A stretch of DNA of 64,000 nucleotides from an uncultured Oscillospiraceae bacterium (GCA_949878425.1 CATLAL010000002.1:62001-126000), one strand, 5' to 3'; shown: positions 1 to 9,328, counted from the stretch's first letter. Made by a program: numbers and translations. Notes: generated from the sequence alone by a model not told the origin.

Positions 1-2313
1 CAGGCCGCCCCGCTCCCGATCCGTGTTGTAGTTGTGCACGGAGAAATAGACCGTGTCCGGCGCGCCGTCCTCCGCCCTGGCGAAGCCCACCTGCATGTCG
101 CCGCCATGCTCCGCCTGCACGTCGTACTGGACGCGGTCCCCATAGGCCAGGTCGAACTCCCCCAGCCAGACCGTCTCGCCGGCCTTTACCGCCGCAAGCT
201 CCACCGGCAGCGCCCCGCTGCCCAGCTCTACGCCGCTCCAGTCCTCATCCCAGTCCCCGCCGCCGTCCCAATCCCAATCCCAGCCGTCATCGCCGTCCCA
301 ATCGTCGTCCCAATCGTCGTCCCAGTCCTCCTCCGGCTCCCCGGCCATGTCCGCCAGCAGGGCCGCGGCCTCCTCCGCCGGCAGAAGCTCCACACGCTGA
401 ATATCCCCGTCCCCGTCCCGGATGATTTTGATGTTCACGGTCCCCTCCGGGTTGATGCTCAGGGTGTAGACCGCGCCGTTTGGCTGGGGATCCAGGAAGA
501 TGTTGACCAGCTGGCCTTGGTAATAGTAGTCCGCGCCCTCTTTGGTGACGCCGCAGCGGGCGTACTCCTCCGCCAGCTGCCGCTCCAGCTCCTCCTTCAG
601 CTCCTCCAGCGCCCGGTCCTCCCCCAGGGCGGCCAGCAGCACGGACCGGAAGCTGGCGCGGCCGTCCGCCTCCGCCCGGTCCAGCCAGGTCTCCCGGGCC
701 TCCCGGTCCATATAGCCGTTCACCAGGACGGAGAAAAAGCTGACCTTTTTATCCGCGTAGGCCCTGCCGGCAAACTCGTCCACAAGGGGGCTGCTCATAT
801 CCAGCTTCTGGAAGGCGGCGGAGAAAAACGCAATCGCCCCGTCGGCGTAAATTTTCTCCAGCATGGCCCGCTGGCCCGCCTCATCCAGCAGGGCGAAGGC
901 CGCGCCGAACTGGGGCAGCTCGCCGCCCTCGTAGGACTGCTCCGCCAGGGCGGAGGGGGAGGCGTCCCCGGTGTTCCGCACGCTGACCACCAGGGGCCGG
1001 GTCAGGGGGAAGTCCGCTGTCTCCGACCGGAGCCGGGAGAGGACCTGGGCCAGGGCGGAGACGGCGGCGGCGTCCTCCAGGACCCCGGCGCAGGCTTCGG
1101 TGTAGAATACGGTGATGGCGCCGCCGCCGGGGAGGGGGAGCTCCGTGCGGGCATAGGCGTCCGCCGCTTCTCCGGTGAGGTTCCAGCCGATCTCGAAGAG
1201 GTAGGGGGCCTGATAGTATCCCTCCTGGGTGTAGCGGAACGTCTTGGCGTCCTCCTTGACCGGCTCCGCCCCGCCTCCGCAGTAGGCCCCCGCGGAGGCG
1301 GCTCCCCCAATGAGAACAGCCGCCAGCAGGAGGGACAGGATTGGGGTAAATTTCGATCTTTTTTTGTAGCGCATAATGGCTTTCAACCTCTCTTTCAGCA
1401 GTTTTCCGCCTCCGCTCAGGGGGATGGACCCCAGGGAGCCGGGAAGGCCGCCTCCGGCCTCCATGGCGCGAATCAGGGTGTCTCCGTAGGCCCGCCGCTC
1501 CGCCGGGGACAGGGCGCGGAGCACCGCCTCGTCGCAGGCGAGCTCGCAGGAGCGGCCCATCTCCCGGCTCATCAGCCACACCAGAGGGTTGAACCAGTGG
1601 AGGCAGACGGCGATCTGGACCAGCCATTTGCAGAGCATGTCCCGCCGGCGCAGATGGACCAGCTCGTGGGCCGCGGTGTACGTGAAATCGTCCTCCGGCA
1701 GCGCGGCGGGCAGAACGATGGCCGGGCGGAGAAGCCCCAGCAGCAGGGGGGAGGAGACCAGGCGGTTCACGTACAGCTCCACCGGCCGCCTCACGCCGGT
1801 CCGCTCCCCGATTTCCGCCAGCCGGTCCAGCAGCGCCGGGTCGGAGACCTCCTCCCACCCGGCCCGGACGCACCGGACAAAGCTCTGGTAGGAGGTGATC
1901 CTTCGCGCCAGCAGAAGCAGCGCCCCCGCCAGCCACACCAGGGCCAGCCGGTCCCACACCGTCCGGCCGCCGTTCACCGGGGCGGGGCCGGCGGTGACGG
2001 CCGTCTCCGGCTGAGGGGCGCTCTCCGCCGCGCCCTGCTTGGCCTCCCCCGGCTCAAGGGAGAGGACAGGGGGCAGCGCGTCGCTGTCCGCCGCCTGGAG
2101 TCCCGCCGTCTCTTGGTCCTGAAAGAGGGCGCCCACCGGGCTCCCCTCCGGCGCCAGGGGCAGCAGCAGCCGGAAAACCGCCACCAGCCAGATGTAGTAC
2201 TGCCACCGCTTGCTCAGGGTGTTCCGGAGGAGGCTCCCGCACAGCAGCAAAGCCAAAATCACCAGGGAGCCGGAGAGGGACAGGGAGAGGACCCCCTTCA
2301 TCAGCTCGCTCAC
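1..2313 (-). CDS. M56-family (BlaR1-like) membrane metalloprotease, partial at left edge
   Basis: Reads right to left from a GTG at 2313 and has no stop before the window edge, so at least 771 codons are present and the C-terminus is missing. Near residue 215 it has the zinc-protease motif HELVH followed by LRRRD, then CELACDEAVL, as in M56/BlaR1 proteases. Hydrophobic segments precede the motif and another follows it (ILSLLLAAVLIG). The GTG start overlaps the repressor stop as GTGA, so translation is probably coupled. In the family, M56 proteases cleave or relay signal to the partner BlaI repressor. No penicillin-binding sensor domain is seen here. Instead there is a long extracytoplasmic region with an Asp/Trp-rich tract at about residues 660-690. 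The signal sensed is unknown. Confidence 0.85.
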   Translation of the reverse strand, partial: MSELMKGVLSLSLSGSLVILALLLCGSLLRNTLSKRWQYYIWLVAVFRLLLPLAPEGSPVGALFQDQETAGLQAADSDALPPVLSLEPGEAKQGAAESAPQPETAVTAGPAPVNGGRTVWDRLALVWLAGALLLLARRITSYQSFVRCVRAGWEEVSDPALLDRLAEIGERTGVRRPVELYVNRLVSSPLLLGLLRPAIVLPAALPEDDFTYTAAHELVHLRRRDMLCKWLVQIAVCLHWFNPLVWLMSREMGRSCELACDEAVLRALSPAERRAYGDTLIRAMEAGGGLPGSLGSIPLSGGGKLLKERLKAIMRYKKRSKFTPILSLLLAAVLIGGAASAGAYCGGGAEPVKEDAKTFRYTQEGYYQAPYLFEIGWNLTGEAADAYARTELPLPGGGAITVFYTEACAGVLEDAAAVSALAQVLSRLRSETADFPLTRPLVVSVRNTGDASPSALAEQSYEGGELPQFGAAFALLDEAGQRAMLEKIYADGAIAFFSAAFQKLDMSSPLVDEFAGRAYADKKVSFFSVLVNGYMDREARETWLDRAEADGRASFRSVLLAALGEDRALEELKEELERQLAEEYARCGVTKEGADYYYQGQLVNIFLDPQPNGAVYTLSINPEGTVNIKIIRDGDGDIQRVELLPAEEAAALLADMAGEPEEDWDDDWDDDWDGDDGWDWDWDGGGDWDEDWSGVELGSGALPVELAAVKAGETVWLGEFDLAYGDRVQYDVQAEHGGDMQVGFARAEDGAPDTVYFSVHNYNTDRERGGL

Positions 2314-2690
2314 AGCTCCCGCCTCTCCCGCTCCCAGAACCGCCGCAGCTCCTCGCAGTCCTCCGGAGAGAGCATCTCCCGCTCCAGCAGCGTGGTCAAA
2401 AGCCCCTTGGCGCTGCCCGCGTAGAGCTTGCCGACCAGGAGCCGGGTCTGGGCCGCCTGGTAGTCCGCCTCCGATAGGACGGCGGTATACTCGTTGCGGC
2501 GTCCGATCTTGCTGGTTTTTAAAAGCCCCTTTTCCACCAGCCGGGAGAGCAGGGTGAGAACGGTGTTTTTCTGCCAACGCCTCCCCCCGGCGTCCAGCCG
2601 CTCCATGACGCGGGCATAGAGGGCCGTCCCGCCCTCCGACCAGATGATCCTCATCAGCTCCAGCTCGCTGTCCGATATCTGCTGTACCAT
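2310..2690 (-). CDS. BlaI/MecI/CopY-family transcriptional repressor
   Basis: 126 residues beginning MVQQISDSELELMRIIW, the typical opening of BlaI/MecI winged-helix repressors. The helix-turn-helix half (ALYARVMERL, KNTVLTLLSRLVEKGLL) is followed by the dimerisation half with LSPEDCEELRRF. The start is set by GGGAGG eight bases before the ATG; a longer reading to 2807 would run through the promoter. It is the first gene of a two-gene operon with the M56 protease, overlapping it by four bases. It probably represses its own operon until the protease is activated. The regulated signal cannot be read from the sequence. Confidence 0.9.
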   Translation of the reverse strand: MVQQISDSELELMRIIWSEGGTALYARVMERLDAGGRRWQKNTVLTLLSRLVEKGLLKTSKIGRRNEYTAVLSEADYQAAQTRLLVGKLYAGSAKGLLTTLLEREMLSPEDCEELRRFWERERREL

Positions 2691-2729
2691 GCTTGTATCC
2701 TCCCATTCCATTGCCAATATACTAACAGG

Positions 2730-2773
2730 CTGTAGGCTAAAAGTATCATAACACACTGTAGTCCATTTGTCAA
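2730..2773 (-). promoter_or_regulatory. Promoter and candidate operator of the blaI-M56 operon
   Basis: On the minus strand TTGACA (2768-2773) and TATGAT (2745-2750) are separated by exactly 17 bases. The hexamer CTACAG occurs twice in the same orientation, at 2756-2761 and 2730-2735, bracketing the -10 box. BlaI-type operators contain TACA/TGTA half sites, so autorepression here is plausible, but the operator assignment is inference. Confidence 0.7.
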
Positions 2774-2816
2774 GGGGACAGCGTGTTGGGCATATTGACG
2801 ATTTCAAAAAGGCCCC

Positions 2817-2845
2817 TTGTATTTTTTTCAGAAAAATTGTATGAT
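2817..2845 (+). promoter_or_regulatory. Promoter for the nucleoside kinase gene
   Basis: TTGTAT (2817-2822), 17-base spacer and TATGAT (2840-2845), ending about 70 bases before the start codon. It is divergent from the blaI promoter, 40-odd bases away. Confidence 0.6.
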
Positions 2846-2916
2846 AAAGGGGAGCTCTACAGGAAACCCGGCGGCCGCCTGCCGGCGGGACAACGATATA
2901 CTAAGGAGGCCATTCC

Positions 2917-4587
2917 ATGGAAGAGAAGAGGATGATACAGGTCGCCGTGGACGGCGCGTCTTACGCCTACCCCTGGGGGACGCCCTACCGGGCCATCGCG
3001 GAGGACCTTCAGGACCAATACCCCTGCCGGATCCTGCTAGTGAACCGGGACGGGAAGCTCTGCGAGCTCCACAAGAGTCTGGACCGGGACTGCTCGCTGA
3101 AGATGGTCACCGCCCGGGACAAGCCGGGCATCCAGACCTATGAGCGCAGCGCGGTCCTCCTGATGCTCAAGGCGTTCTACGATGTGGTGGGCCGGGAAAA
3201 CGTGGAGCGGGTGAGCGTGGAGTACTCTCTGAGCAGCGCCCTATTCGTCCGGGCCCGGGGCGGCTTTACCCTGGACCAGGCCCTGCTGGAGCGGGTGGAG
3301 GCGCGGATGCGGGAGCTGGCCGATCTGGCGCTGCCCATTGAGAAGCGCTCTGTCAGCACGGACGACGCGGTGGAGCTCTTCCGCCGGGCGGGGCTGGTTC
3401 ACAAGGCCCAGCTGCTCAGCTTCCGGATCAACTCCCACGTGAACGTCTACTCCCTGGACGGCTTTGTGGACTACTTCTACGGCTACATGGCGCCGGACAC
3501 CGGCTATATCAAGTGCTTCGGCCTGGAGCTGTATGAAAACGGCTTTGTGCTGCGCCTGCCCACCCAGAGGGATCCCGACCGGCTGGGGGAGTTCCGGCCC
3601 TCCCAAAAGGTCTTTCGGGAGCTCTACGAGTCCACCCTCCGCTTCGAGGCCCTCAGCGCCTCCAACGTAGCGGAGCTGAATACCGCCGTCTCCCAGGGCG
3701 GCGCCACGCCGCTGATTCTGGCCCACGAGGCCATGATGGAAAAGAAGATCGGCGACATTGCCGCCGCGATTGCCGCCCGAAGGGACGTGCGTTTCGTCAT
3801 GATCGCGGGGCCCTCCTCCTCCGGCAAGACCACCTTCTCCCACAGGCTCTCCACCCAGCTGCGCGCCTGCGGCCTGCGGCCCCACGCCATCGCCACGGAT
3901 AACTACTTCGTCAACCGGGACAGGACGCCCCGGGACGAAAACGGCAACTACGACTTTGAGGGCCTGGGGGCCATGGACGTGGAGCAGTTCAACGCCGATA
4001 TGGTGCGCCTGCTGGAGGGGGAGACGGTGGAGATTCCCACCTACAACTTCAAAAAGGGCGCCCGGGAGTACAACGGAAACTTCCTCACCCTGGGGGAGGG
4101 GGACGTGCTGGTGATCGAGGGCATCCACTGCCTCAACGACCAGTTTTCCCACTCCCTGCCCAAGGAGAGCAAGTACAAGATCTACATCAGCTGCCTGACC
4201 ACCCTGAACATCGACGACCACAACCGCATTCCCACCACCGACGCCCGCCTTCTGCGGCGCATTGAGCGGGACGCCCGGACCCGGGGCTACAGCGCCCAGG
4301 CCACCATCAAGATGTGGCCCTCCGTCCGGCGGGGGGAGGAAAACAACATCTTCCCCTTCCAGGACAGCGCGGATATGGTGTTCAACTCGGCTCTCATCTA
4401 CGAGACGGCCCTGCTGAAGCCCTATGTGCAGCCTCTGCTCTTCGGCGTGCCCCGGGACAGCGAGGAGTACATAGAGGCCAAGCGGCTGCTGAAGTTTTTG
4501 AACTACTTTTTGCCCATCCCCGCGGACGATGTCCCCAAGACATCCCTTATGCGGGAGTTCATCGGCGGAGGCTGCTATCACGTCTGA
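2917..4587 (+). CDS. Uridine kinase-like nucleoside kinase with N-terminal TGS-like domain
   Basis: 556 residues. The first 60 or so residues resemble a TGS/ubiquitin-like domain. The middle resembles the domain that follows TGS in threonyl-tRNA synthetase-like nucleoside kinases. The C-terminal half is a phosphoribulokinase/uridine kinase fold with the P-loop GPSSSGKTT near residue 296 and DNYF and GIHCLND motifs. The family is annotated as nucleoside kinase, presumably phosphorylating uridine/cytidine, but the substrate is not shown by sequence. AAGGAGG lies eight bases before the ATG. It is monocistronic and closed by a strong terminator. Confidence 0.88.
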   Translation: MEEKRMIQVAVDGASYAYPWGTPYRAIAEDLQDQYPCRILLVNRDGKLCELHKSLDRDCSLKMVTARDKPGIQTYERSAVLLMLKAFYDVVGRENVERVSVEYSLSSALFVRARGGFTLDQALLERVEARMRELADLALPIEKRSVSTDDAVELFRRAGLVHKAQLLSFRINSHVNVYSLDGFVDYFYGYMAPDTGYIKCFGLELYENGFVLRLPTQRDPDRLGEFRPSQKVFRELYESTLRFEALSASNVAELNTAVSQGGATPLILAHEAMMEKKIGDIAAAIAARRDVRFVMIAGPSSSGKTTFSHRLSTQLRACGLRPHAIATDNYFVNRDRTPRDENGNYDFEGLGAMDVEQFNADMVRLLEGETVEIPTYNFKKGAREYNGNFLTLGEGDVLVIEGIHCLNDQFSHSLPKESKYKIYISCLTTLNIDDHNRIPTTDARLLRRIERDARTRGYSAQATIKMWPSVRRGEENNIFPFQDSADMVFNSALIYETALLKPYVQPLLFGVPRDSEEYIEAKRLLKFLNYFLPIPADDVPKTSLMREFIGGGCYHV

Positions 4588-4604
4588 CTTGGCGGGAAGT
4601 AAAA

Positions 4605-4633
4605 AGAAAGGCCGCATGGGCGGCCTTTCTTTC
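4605..4633 (+). terminator. Intrinsic terminator after the nucleoside kinase
   Basis: Perfect 11-bp stem (AGAAAGGCCGC with its complement) and an ATGG loop, followed by a short T-rich tail. It begins 18 bases after the stop codon. Confidence 0.85.
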
Positions 4634-4739
4634 TGCCTTTGCGATTGCGATTCCTTCTGCCTGACGTTCAGGGATAGGTTCTCTCTCCAGCTCAGCAAGA
4701 GCCCCAAAGACCGCAACCCATACTTTTTTCGATATACTC

Positions 4740-6164
4740 CTATATCTGTTTATAGGTCGGGTGTTCAGTCACATCTCCGCCAGCCACATCCACCGTCGCC
4801 TCAATACTCCGGGGATATGTTTCCCGTACCAAGAGGAGGCACGTCTCCACATGCCTTGTTTTCGGAAACATATCCACAGCCAAGGCCCGTTTCACTTCCC
4901 AGCCCGCTTCGGCGAACCGCTTGATATCCCGCGCCAGAGTGCCGGGATCGCAAGATATATAGACAATCCGCTCCGGCTCCATCTCTGCAACCGCCTCGAT
5001 GACAGCCGAATCCAGTCCCTTGCGCGGAGGGTCCACCGTAATCACTTGGGGCCGGACTCCCTCCGCCGCCAGCCGGGCGGCGGCTCCGGCGGCGTCAGCG
5101 CAGAAAAACGCGGCGTTGGACAGTCCGTTCCGGCGGGCGTTTTCCTCGGCGTCAGCCACCGCCTGGGGGACTGCCTCCACGCCAATGGCCCGGCCAGCCC
5201 GCCGGGCCATACACAGCGTAATGGTCCCTGTGCCGCAGTAGAGGTCCAGCACCGTCTCCCGGCCGGTGAGCTCCGCCATCTGGAGGGCGCTCTCATAGAG
5301 CCGCTCCGCCTGGGTCCGGTTTACCTGATAGAAGGAGGGAATGGAGAGTCGGAAAGTAAGACCGCAGAGGGTGTCCTCCAGGAAGTCCTGCCCCCAGAGC
5401 GTCCGATACGTGTCCCCCAAAATCACATTTGTGTCCCGCTGGTTGCAGTTCAGGACCACGCCCACGGCCTCCGGGCAGGCCGCCCGGAGGCGGCGGACCA
5501 GCTCCTCCTCGCGGGGCAGGGCCTCGCCGTTCACCACCAGGCAGGCCAGGGCCTGGCCCGCGGCGTTGGTGCGCACACAGACGTGCCGCAAAAGGCCCTG
5601 GCGGGTGTCCTCCCGGTAACCCGGTACGGAAAAATCCCTCAAATAGGCCTCTGCCGCCTGGGCGATGGCGTTGGCCTGGGGCGTCTGAAGCCGGCAGTCC
5701 GACACCGGAATGACCTGGTGGCTGCGGGCGCGGTAAAAGCCAATTCTGCCCTCCGGGCTGACCGAAAACTGGCTCTTGTTGCGGTAGCGCTCCAGGTCCT
5801 CACAGCCCAGGACAGCCTCCAGCCGGATCTCCGCGCCGCCGATGCGCCGCAGGGCGTCCTCCACCCGCGCCCGCTTGGCCTCCAGCTCCTCCTCGTAGGA
5901 GATGTGGCGGAAGTCACAGCCGCCACAGGCGGGGTAGTGGGGGCAGTCCGGCTCCCGCCGGGCGGGGGATCGCTCCAAAGCCTCCTCCACCCGGGCAAAG
6001 GCGGCGTTTTTCAATACCTTCAGAATACGAATCCTGCACGTTTCGCCCCGGACTCCACCGTGGACGAACACGACCTGCCCATCGATCCTCGCCACGCCCA
6101 GGCCCTCGGCGGTGTAGCCGGTGACCGAAACGGTATGCAGCTGATTTTTCGCCAGCTCTCCCAT
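4740..6164 (-). CDS. rlmD: 23S rRNA (uracil-5-)-methyltransferase, RlmD/RumA type
   Basis: 474 residues of the TrmA/RumA family. An N-terminal TRAM domain (about residues 5-65, QLHTVSVTGYTAEGLGVARI) is followed by an iron-sulphur site CPHYPACGGC with a later Cys in PVSDCRL. The SAM-binding Rossmann fold carries LDLYCGTGTI. The catalytic nucleophile lies in ISCDPGTLARD. The enzyme methylates uracil C5 in 23S rRNA; which uridine cannot be told, and Gram-positive members may modify two sites (RlmCD). It lies 21 bases downstream of the gene on its right and is probably co-transcribed with it. Confidence 0.92.
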   Translation of the reverse strand: MGELAKNQLHTVSVTGYTAEGLGVARIDGQVVFVHGGVRGETCRIRILKVLKNAAFARVEEALERSPARREPDCPHYPACGGCDFRHISYEEELEAKRARVEDALRRIGGAEIRLEAVLGCEDLERYRNKSQFSVSPEGRIGFYRARSHQVIPVSDCRLQTPQANAIAQAAEAYLRDFSVPGYREDTRQGLLRHVCVRTNAAGQALACLVVNGEALPREEELVRRLRAACPEAVGVVLNCNQRDTNVILGDTYRTLWGQDFLEDTLCGLTFRLSIPSFYQVNRTQAERLYESALQMAELTGRETVLDLYCGTGTITLCMARRAGRAIGVEAVPQAVADAEENARRNGLSNAAFFCADAAGAAARLAAEGVRPQVITVDPPRKGLDSAVIEAVAEMEPERIVYISCDPGTLARDIKRFAEAGWEVKRALAVDMFPKTRHVETCLLLVRETYPRSIEATVDVAGGDVTEHPTYKQI

Positions 6165-6185
6165 AGGGGGACCTCCCGTGTATTG

Positions 6186-6899
6186 CTACGCAAAAATATA
6201 GGTGTCAGTGCGGCTCTTTTCCCTTGTGCGGAAAAGGGCCTTCAACGTCATCGCCGCCGGGTCGCAGTCGTCGCACTCGAAGCAGAGCGTCTCGAACAGA
6301 CGGAACTGGCGGGCCAGCAGGCTTTGAGCAAAGCCGGGAAAGGCGCTCAGGTCCTCCGTTCCCACGTAAGCGATCTCGTTATCCTCCACAAAAGCGAGGT
6401 GGAGAACCCGGCCTTCCCGCGTCTGACAGACAGCCGTATCCGGCAATCTGGCGGAGAAGGCGGCCTCGCCTGCCGTCAAGGGATTGACCGCGGCATGGGT
6501 CTCCCTATAATACCCGTACATCGCTTTGCAGCAGGCGTCAAACAGCGCCGTATCCCGCCGGCAGGCCGTCAGCGGCACGCACTCCTCCGCCTGGTCCGCC
6601 AGGCCGGCCCGGGAGACCTCCATCTCATAGCAGCGCCTGCGGCATTGGAAGCCGCCCCCCAGTAAAAGTGGGACAACCGGGTCCGCCGCCTCCGCCATCG
6701 CCTGCAAGGGACGCCCAACCTCCCCTCGGAGCAGGGAGCACAGCGCCTCCGGAGGAAACTCCGTCCCCAGGAGCTGAAAGCGCACATAGCAGTTTGTCTC
6801 GTGAAACGGGCTGCTGGAGAGCTCAACGCGGGCGGCCGGGATGCCCTTCCAGAGGAAAACCAGCTGTCCGTCCTCACAGACCAGCTCTGCGCTCCCCAT
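6186..6899 (-). CDS. Uncharacterised protein, possibly GNAT-like
   Basis: 237 residues, start chosen from GAGGTG upstream of the ATG. I do not recognise a firm family. The C-terminal third (AYVGTEDLSAFPGFAQSLLARQF, then a Cys/Asp-rich turn and a conserved-looking Leu/Phe tail) has the rhythm of the acetyl-CoA-binding half of GNAT acetyltransferases, and the middle of the protein is Cys-rich (RRRCYEMEV, EECVPLTACRR, FDACCKAMYGYYRE). It stops 21 bases before rlmD, suggesting an operon. An rRNA- or protein-modifying role alongside rlmD is only a guess. Confidence 0.6.
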   Translation of the reverse strand: MGSAELVCEDGQLVFLWKGIPAARVELSSSPFHETNCYVRFQLLGTEFPPEALCSLLRGEVGRPLQAMAEAADPVVPLLLGGGFQCRRRCYEMEVSRAGLADQAEECVPLTACRRDTALFDACCKAMYGYYRETHAAVNPLTAGEAAFSARLPDTAVCQTREGRVLHLAFVEDNEIAYVGTEDLSAFPGFAQSLLARQFRLFETLCFECDDCDPAAMTLKALFRTREKSRTDTYIFA

Positions 6900-6908
6900 A
6901 CATCACAC

Positions 6909-7083
6909 CTCATTCCCTTCTTCTTGAAAGAAGAAGCAAAAAGGACTTCCTTAGAGTCTGTTTTAAAACCGACTCCAGCAAGCTTCCCTTGCTCTATATA
7001 TTGTATCAAAGCAAAGCGAAGCTTTGGGCAAAAAGTTTTTCTTTTGATTCTTTTCTTTCTTCAGAAAGAAAAGAATGTATGCC
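6909..7083. repeat. Family A palindromic element, two inverted copies (MITE-like)
   Basis: The left arm has the hairpin CTTCTTCTT-GA-AAGAAGAAG (6917-6936). The right arm, in opposite orientation, has a 13-bp perfect stem (7047-7076) and, further in, CAAAGC/GCTTTG around 7013-7027. The right arm starts at the stop codon of the beta-CASP gene, so it probably also acts as its terminator. Same family as the elements near 11421, 23182, 25666, 36548 and 55751-55939. Confidence 0.75.
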
Positions 7084-8667
7084 CTACGCCTCCCACTTGT
7101 CGATGAGCTGCTTGATCTGGTCGGCGAAGCGGGCCAGGTCCTTGTTGGCGCGGCCCTTGCTGCGCAGGATGACCTCCTGGAGCAGCTTGCCCATGGAGGC
7201 CAGGCGCTGGTAGGCCGCGGAGATCTTGATAGACGCCCTCCGCTCCGGCAGGTAGCCCTGCTCCAGCTGGCGGCCGGTGATGAGGTCATAGACCTCCGTA
7301 TACTGGGGGGCGTGGGCGCTGAGGCCCAGCCGCTCCAGGCTGTCGGCGAAGTAGGGGGCCACCTCCCTGTCCCCGTGGACCACGAAGAAGTGGGCGGGGT
7401 TCTCAAAGGACTGGGCCCACTCCAGCAGATGCTTGCGGTCCGCGTGGCTGGACAGGCCCCGGAAATTCACAATCTCCGCCTGGACGGCAACCTCCTCGCC
7501 GAAGAGCTTTACGCTCTCCGCGCCGTCCAGCAGGGTGCGGCCCAGGGTGCCGGGGGACTGGAAGCCCACAAACACCACCGCGCTCTCCTTCCGCCAGAGG
7601 TTGTGCTTGAGGTGGTGGCGGACGCGGCCCGCGTCGCACATGCCGGAGGCGGAGATGATCACCTTTGGCGTGGCGTCCATGTTCAGCTGCTTGGACTCCT
7701 CCAGGGACTCCGTCAGGCGCAGGCCTGGGAAGGAGAACATGTCCGTGCCGTCCCGCACCAGGGCCAGGGCCTCCTCGTCCAGGTAGCCCTGGAGGTCGCC
7801 GCAGAAGATGGTGGTGGCCTTGCTGGCCAGGGGGGAGTCGATATATACCGGGAAGTCCGACACGGAGTGGACCAGGTGCTCCTGCTTGATGCGGCGGAGA
7901 AAGTAGAGAATCTCCTGGGTGCGGCCCACGGCAAAGGCGGGGATCACCACATTGCCGCCCCGGCCCAGGGTCCTGTCGATCACCTTGGCCAGCTCGGAGG
8001 TGTAGCTCCACACCTCCGCGTGGTCCCGGTCGCCGTAGGTGGACTCCATGACAATGTAGTCCCCCTTGGTCAGCAGCACCGGGTCCCGGATAATGGGCTG
8101 ATTCAGATTGCCGATATCGCCGGAAAAAACAATGGTCTTGGTCACGCCGTTCTCCGTGGCCTCCAGGGTGATGCTGGCGGAGCCCAGCAGGTGGCCGGCG
8201 TCGGTAAAGGTGACCGTCACGCCCTCACACAGGGGGAAGGGCACGCCGTAGCGCCGGGTGTGGACGTAGCCCCGGACCCGCTCGGCGTCCTCCACCGTGT
8301 AGAGGGGCTCCACCGGGGGGCGGCCCGCCCGCTGGTTCTTTCGGCTTTCATACTCCGCGTCGGACTGCTGGATGTGGGCGCTGTCCACCAGCATGATCTC
8401 CATCAGGCGGGCGGTCAGGCGGGTGGTCCAGATCTGGCCCTGAAAGCCCTGGCGCACCAGCAGGGGGATGCGGCCGGTGTGGTCAATATGGGCGTGGGTG
8501 ACGAGGACGTAGTCAATGGTGTTGGGAGCGAAGGGCAGCTCCCGGTTGCCGGTGTCGTCCCGGCCCTGCTGGAGGCCGCAGTCAATTAAGATTCGCTTCC
8601 CGTTTACCTCCAGGCAGTGGCAGCTGCCGGTAACACACTGGTCTGCGCCAAAAAAACTGAGTTTCAT
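7084..8667 (-). CDS. Beta-CASP metallo-beta-lactamase-fold nuclease (RNA-processing type)
   Basis: 527 residues. The zinc-site motif THAHIDHTG (near residue 57) and later motifs (TDAGHLLGSA, FSGDIG, ESTYGDR) define the metallo-beta-lactamase core. The inserted beta-CASP domain and the C-terminal GLSSHADRKHLLEW RNA-specificity region match the YSH1/CPSF-like single-domain nucleases of bacteria rather than RNase J, which carries an extra C-terminal domain. Expected role: RNA endo- or exonuclease in the cytoplasm. AAGGAGGG precedes the ATG. Transcribed alone from the promoter at 8771-8799. Confidence 0.88.
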   Translation of the reverse strand: MKLSFFGADQCVTGSCHCLEVNGKRILIDCGLQQGRDDTGNRELPFAPNTIDYVLVTHAHIDHTGRIPLLVRQGFQGQIWTTRLTARLMEIMLVDSAHIQQSDAEYESRKNQRAGRPPVEPLYTVEDAERVRGYVHTRRYGVPFPLCEGVTVTFTDAGHLLGSASITLEATENGVTKTIVFSGDIGNLNQPIIRDPVLLTKGDYIVMESTYGDRDHAEVWSYTSELAKVIDRTLGRGGNVVIPAFAVGRTQEILYFLRRIKQEHLVHSVSDFPVYIDSPLASKATTIFCGDLQGYLDEEALALVRDGTDMFSFPGLRLTESLEESKQLNMDATPKVIISASGMCDAGRVRHHLKHNLWRKESAVVFVGFQSPGTLGRTLLDGAESVKLFGEEVAVQAEIVNFRGLSSHADRKHLLEWAQSFENPAHFFVVHGDREVAPYFADSLERLGLSAHAPQYTEVYDLITGRQLEQGYLPERRASIKISAAYQRLASMGKLLQEVILRSKGRANKDLARFADQIKQLIDKWEA

Positions 8668-8770
8668 GGAAAAAGCCCTCCTTTTTCTGATATCCGCGGC
8701 ATGTTGGGGACGGAGCTGCCGGCGCCGCCGCGCGCGGCTTCGTTAAAGGGGCGGCAACCCTCCTTTGGAT

Positions 8771-8799
8771 ATTTTATCACATCCGGCAGAAGTTGACAA
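8771..8799 (-). promoter_or_regulatory. Promoter of the beta-CASP nuclease gene
   Basis: Minus strand TTGTCA (8794-8799), 17-base spacer, TAAAAT (8771-8776). Confidence 0.7.
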
Positions 8800-8957
8800 C
8801 AGGAATGTGGCATGAGGTCGAATAATTTGTGCAAAATAGAGACTGAGGGCTGTTTCCCCGACCGAACGAAAGACGCCGCGGAGAGGACAGATTTTGGGGC
8901 AAACCATTGCGAACGGACCGTGTCCTCCGATTTTTGCAAATTTAGTGGAATCTTTAC

Positions 8958-8986
8958 TTGACATTTTCCGCAGGCGGTGGTATTCT
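8958..8986 (+). promoter_or_regulatory. Promoter of the cold-shock gene
   Basis: TTGACA (8958-8963), 17-base spacer, TATTCT (8981-8986). It gives an untranslated leader of about 110 bases, as is usual for cold-shock mRNAs whose leader refolds with temperature. Confidence 0.75.
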
Positions 8987-9103
8987 AACGCTGTGTCCAA
9001 AAATGTACAAATTGGTCACTGCTGGGCGGCGCTGTTCCACAGCCCACCTTTCGGCAGTTTTCTATTTTGCACTGGAGCAACACTTATTAGGAGGCTTGAT
9101 TGT

Positions 9104-9313
9104 ATGACTGGCACTGTAAAATGGTTCAACGCGGAGAAGGGCTACGGCTTTATTTCCAACGACGACGGAAGCGGCGATGTGTTCGTCCACTTTTCCGCAA
9201 TCCAGGGCACCGGCTACCGCACCCTCAGCGAGGGGCAGAAGGTGACCTATGAGGCGGAGCCGGACCCCAAGAACAGCGAAAAGCTGCGGGCGGTGAACGT
9301 CTGCGTCGTCTGA
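9104..9313 (+). CDS. Cold-shock protein, CspA family
   Basis: 69 residues, a single OB-fold cold-shock domain. RNP1 is [10 protein letters not shown] (near residue 13) and RNP2 is DVFVHFSAI. It opens [17 protein letters not shown], the classic family start. AGGAGG lies before the ATG; an upstream in-frame extension to 8894 is rejected because it crosses the promoter. It binds single-stranded RNA/DNA as a chaperone. Monocistronic, with a promoter, long leader and strong terminator. Confidence 0.95.
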   Translation: MTGTVKWFNAEKGYGFISNDDGSGDVFVHFSAIQGTGYRTLSEGQKVTYEAEPDPKNSEKLRAVNVCVV

Positions 9314-9328
9314 GCGCCATCCCGGTCA

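Noticed and set aside
34..2424. 796-codon open frame on the plus strand
   Set aside because: It is the complement of the M56 protease and BlaI genes, has no family features and is rich in Arg/Gln/Pro/Leu as expected for a GC-codon shadow.
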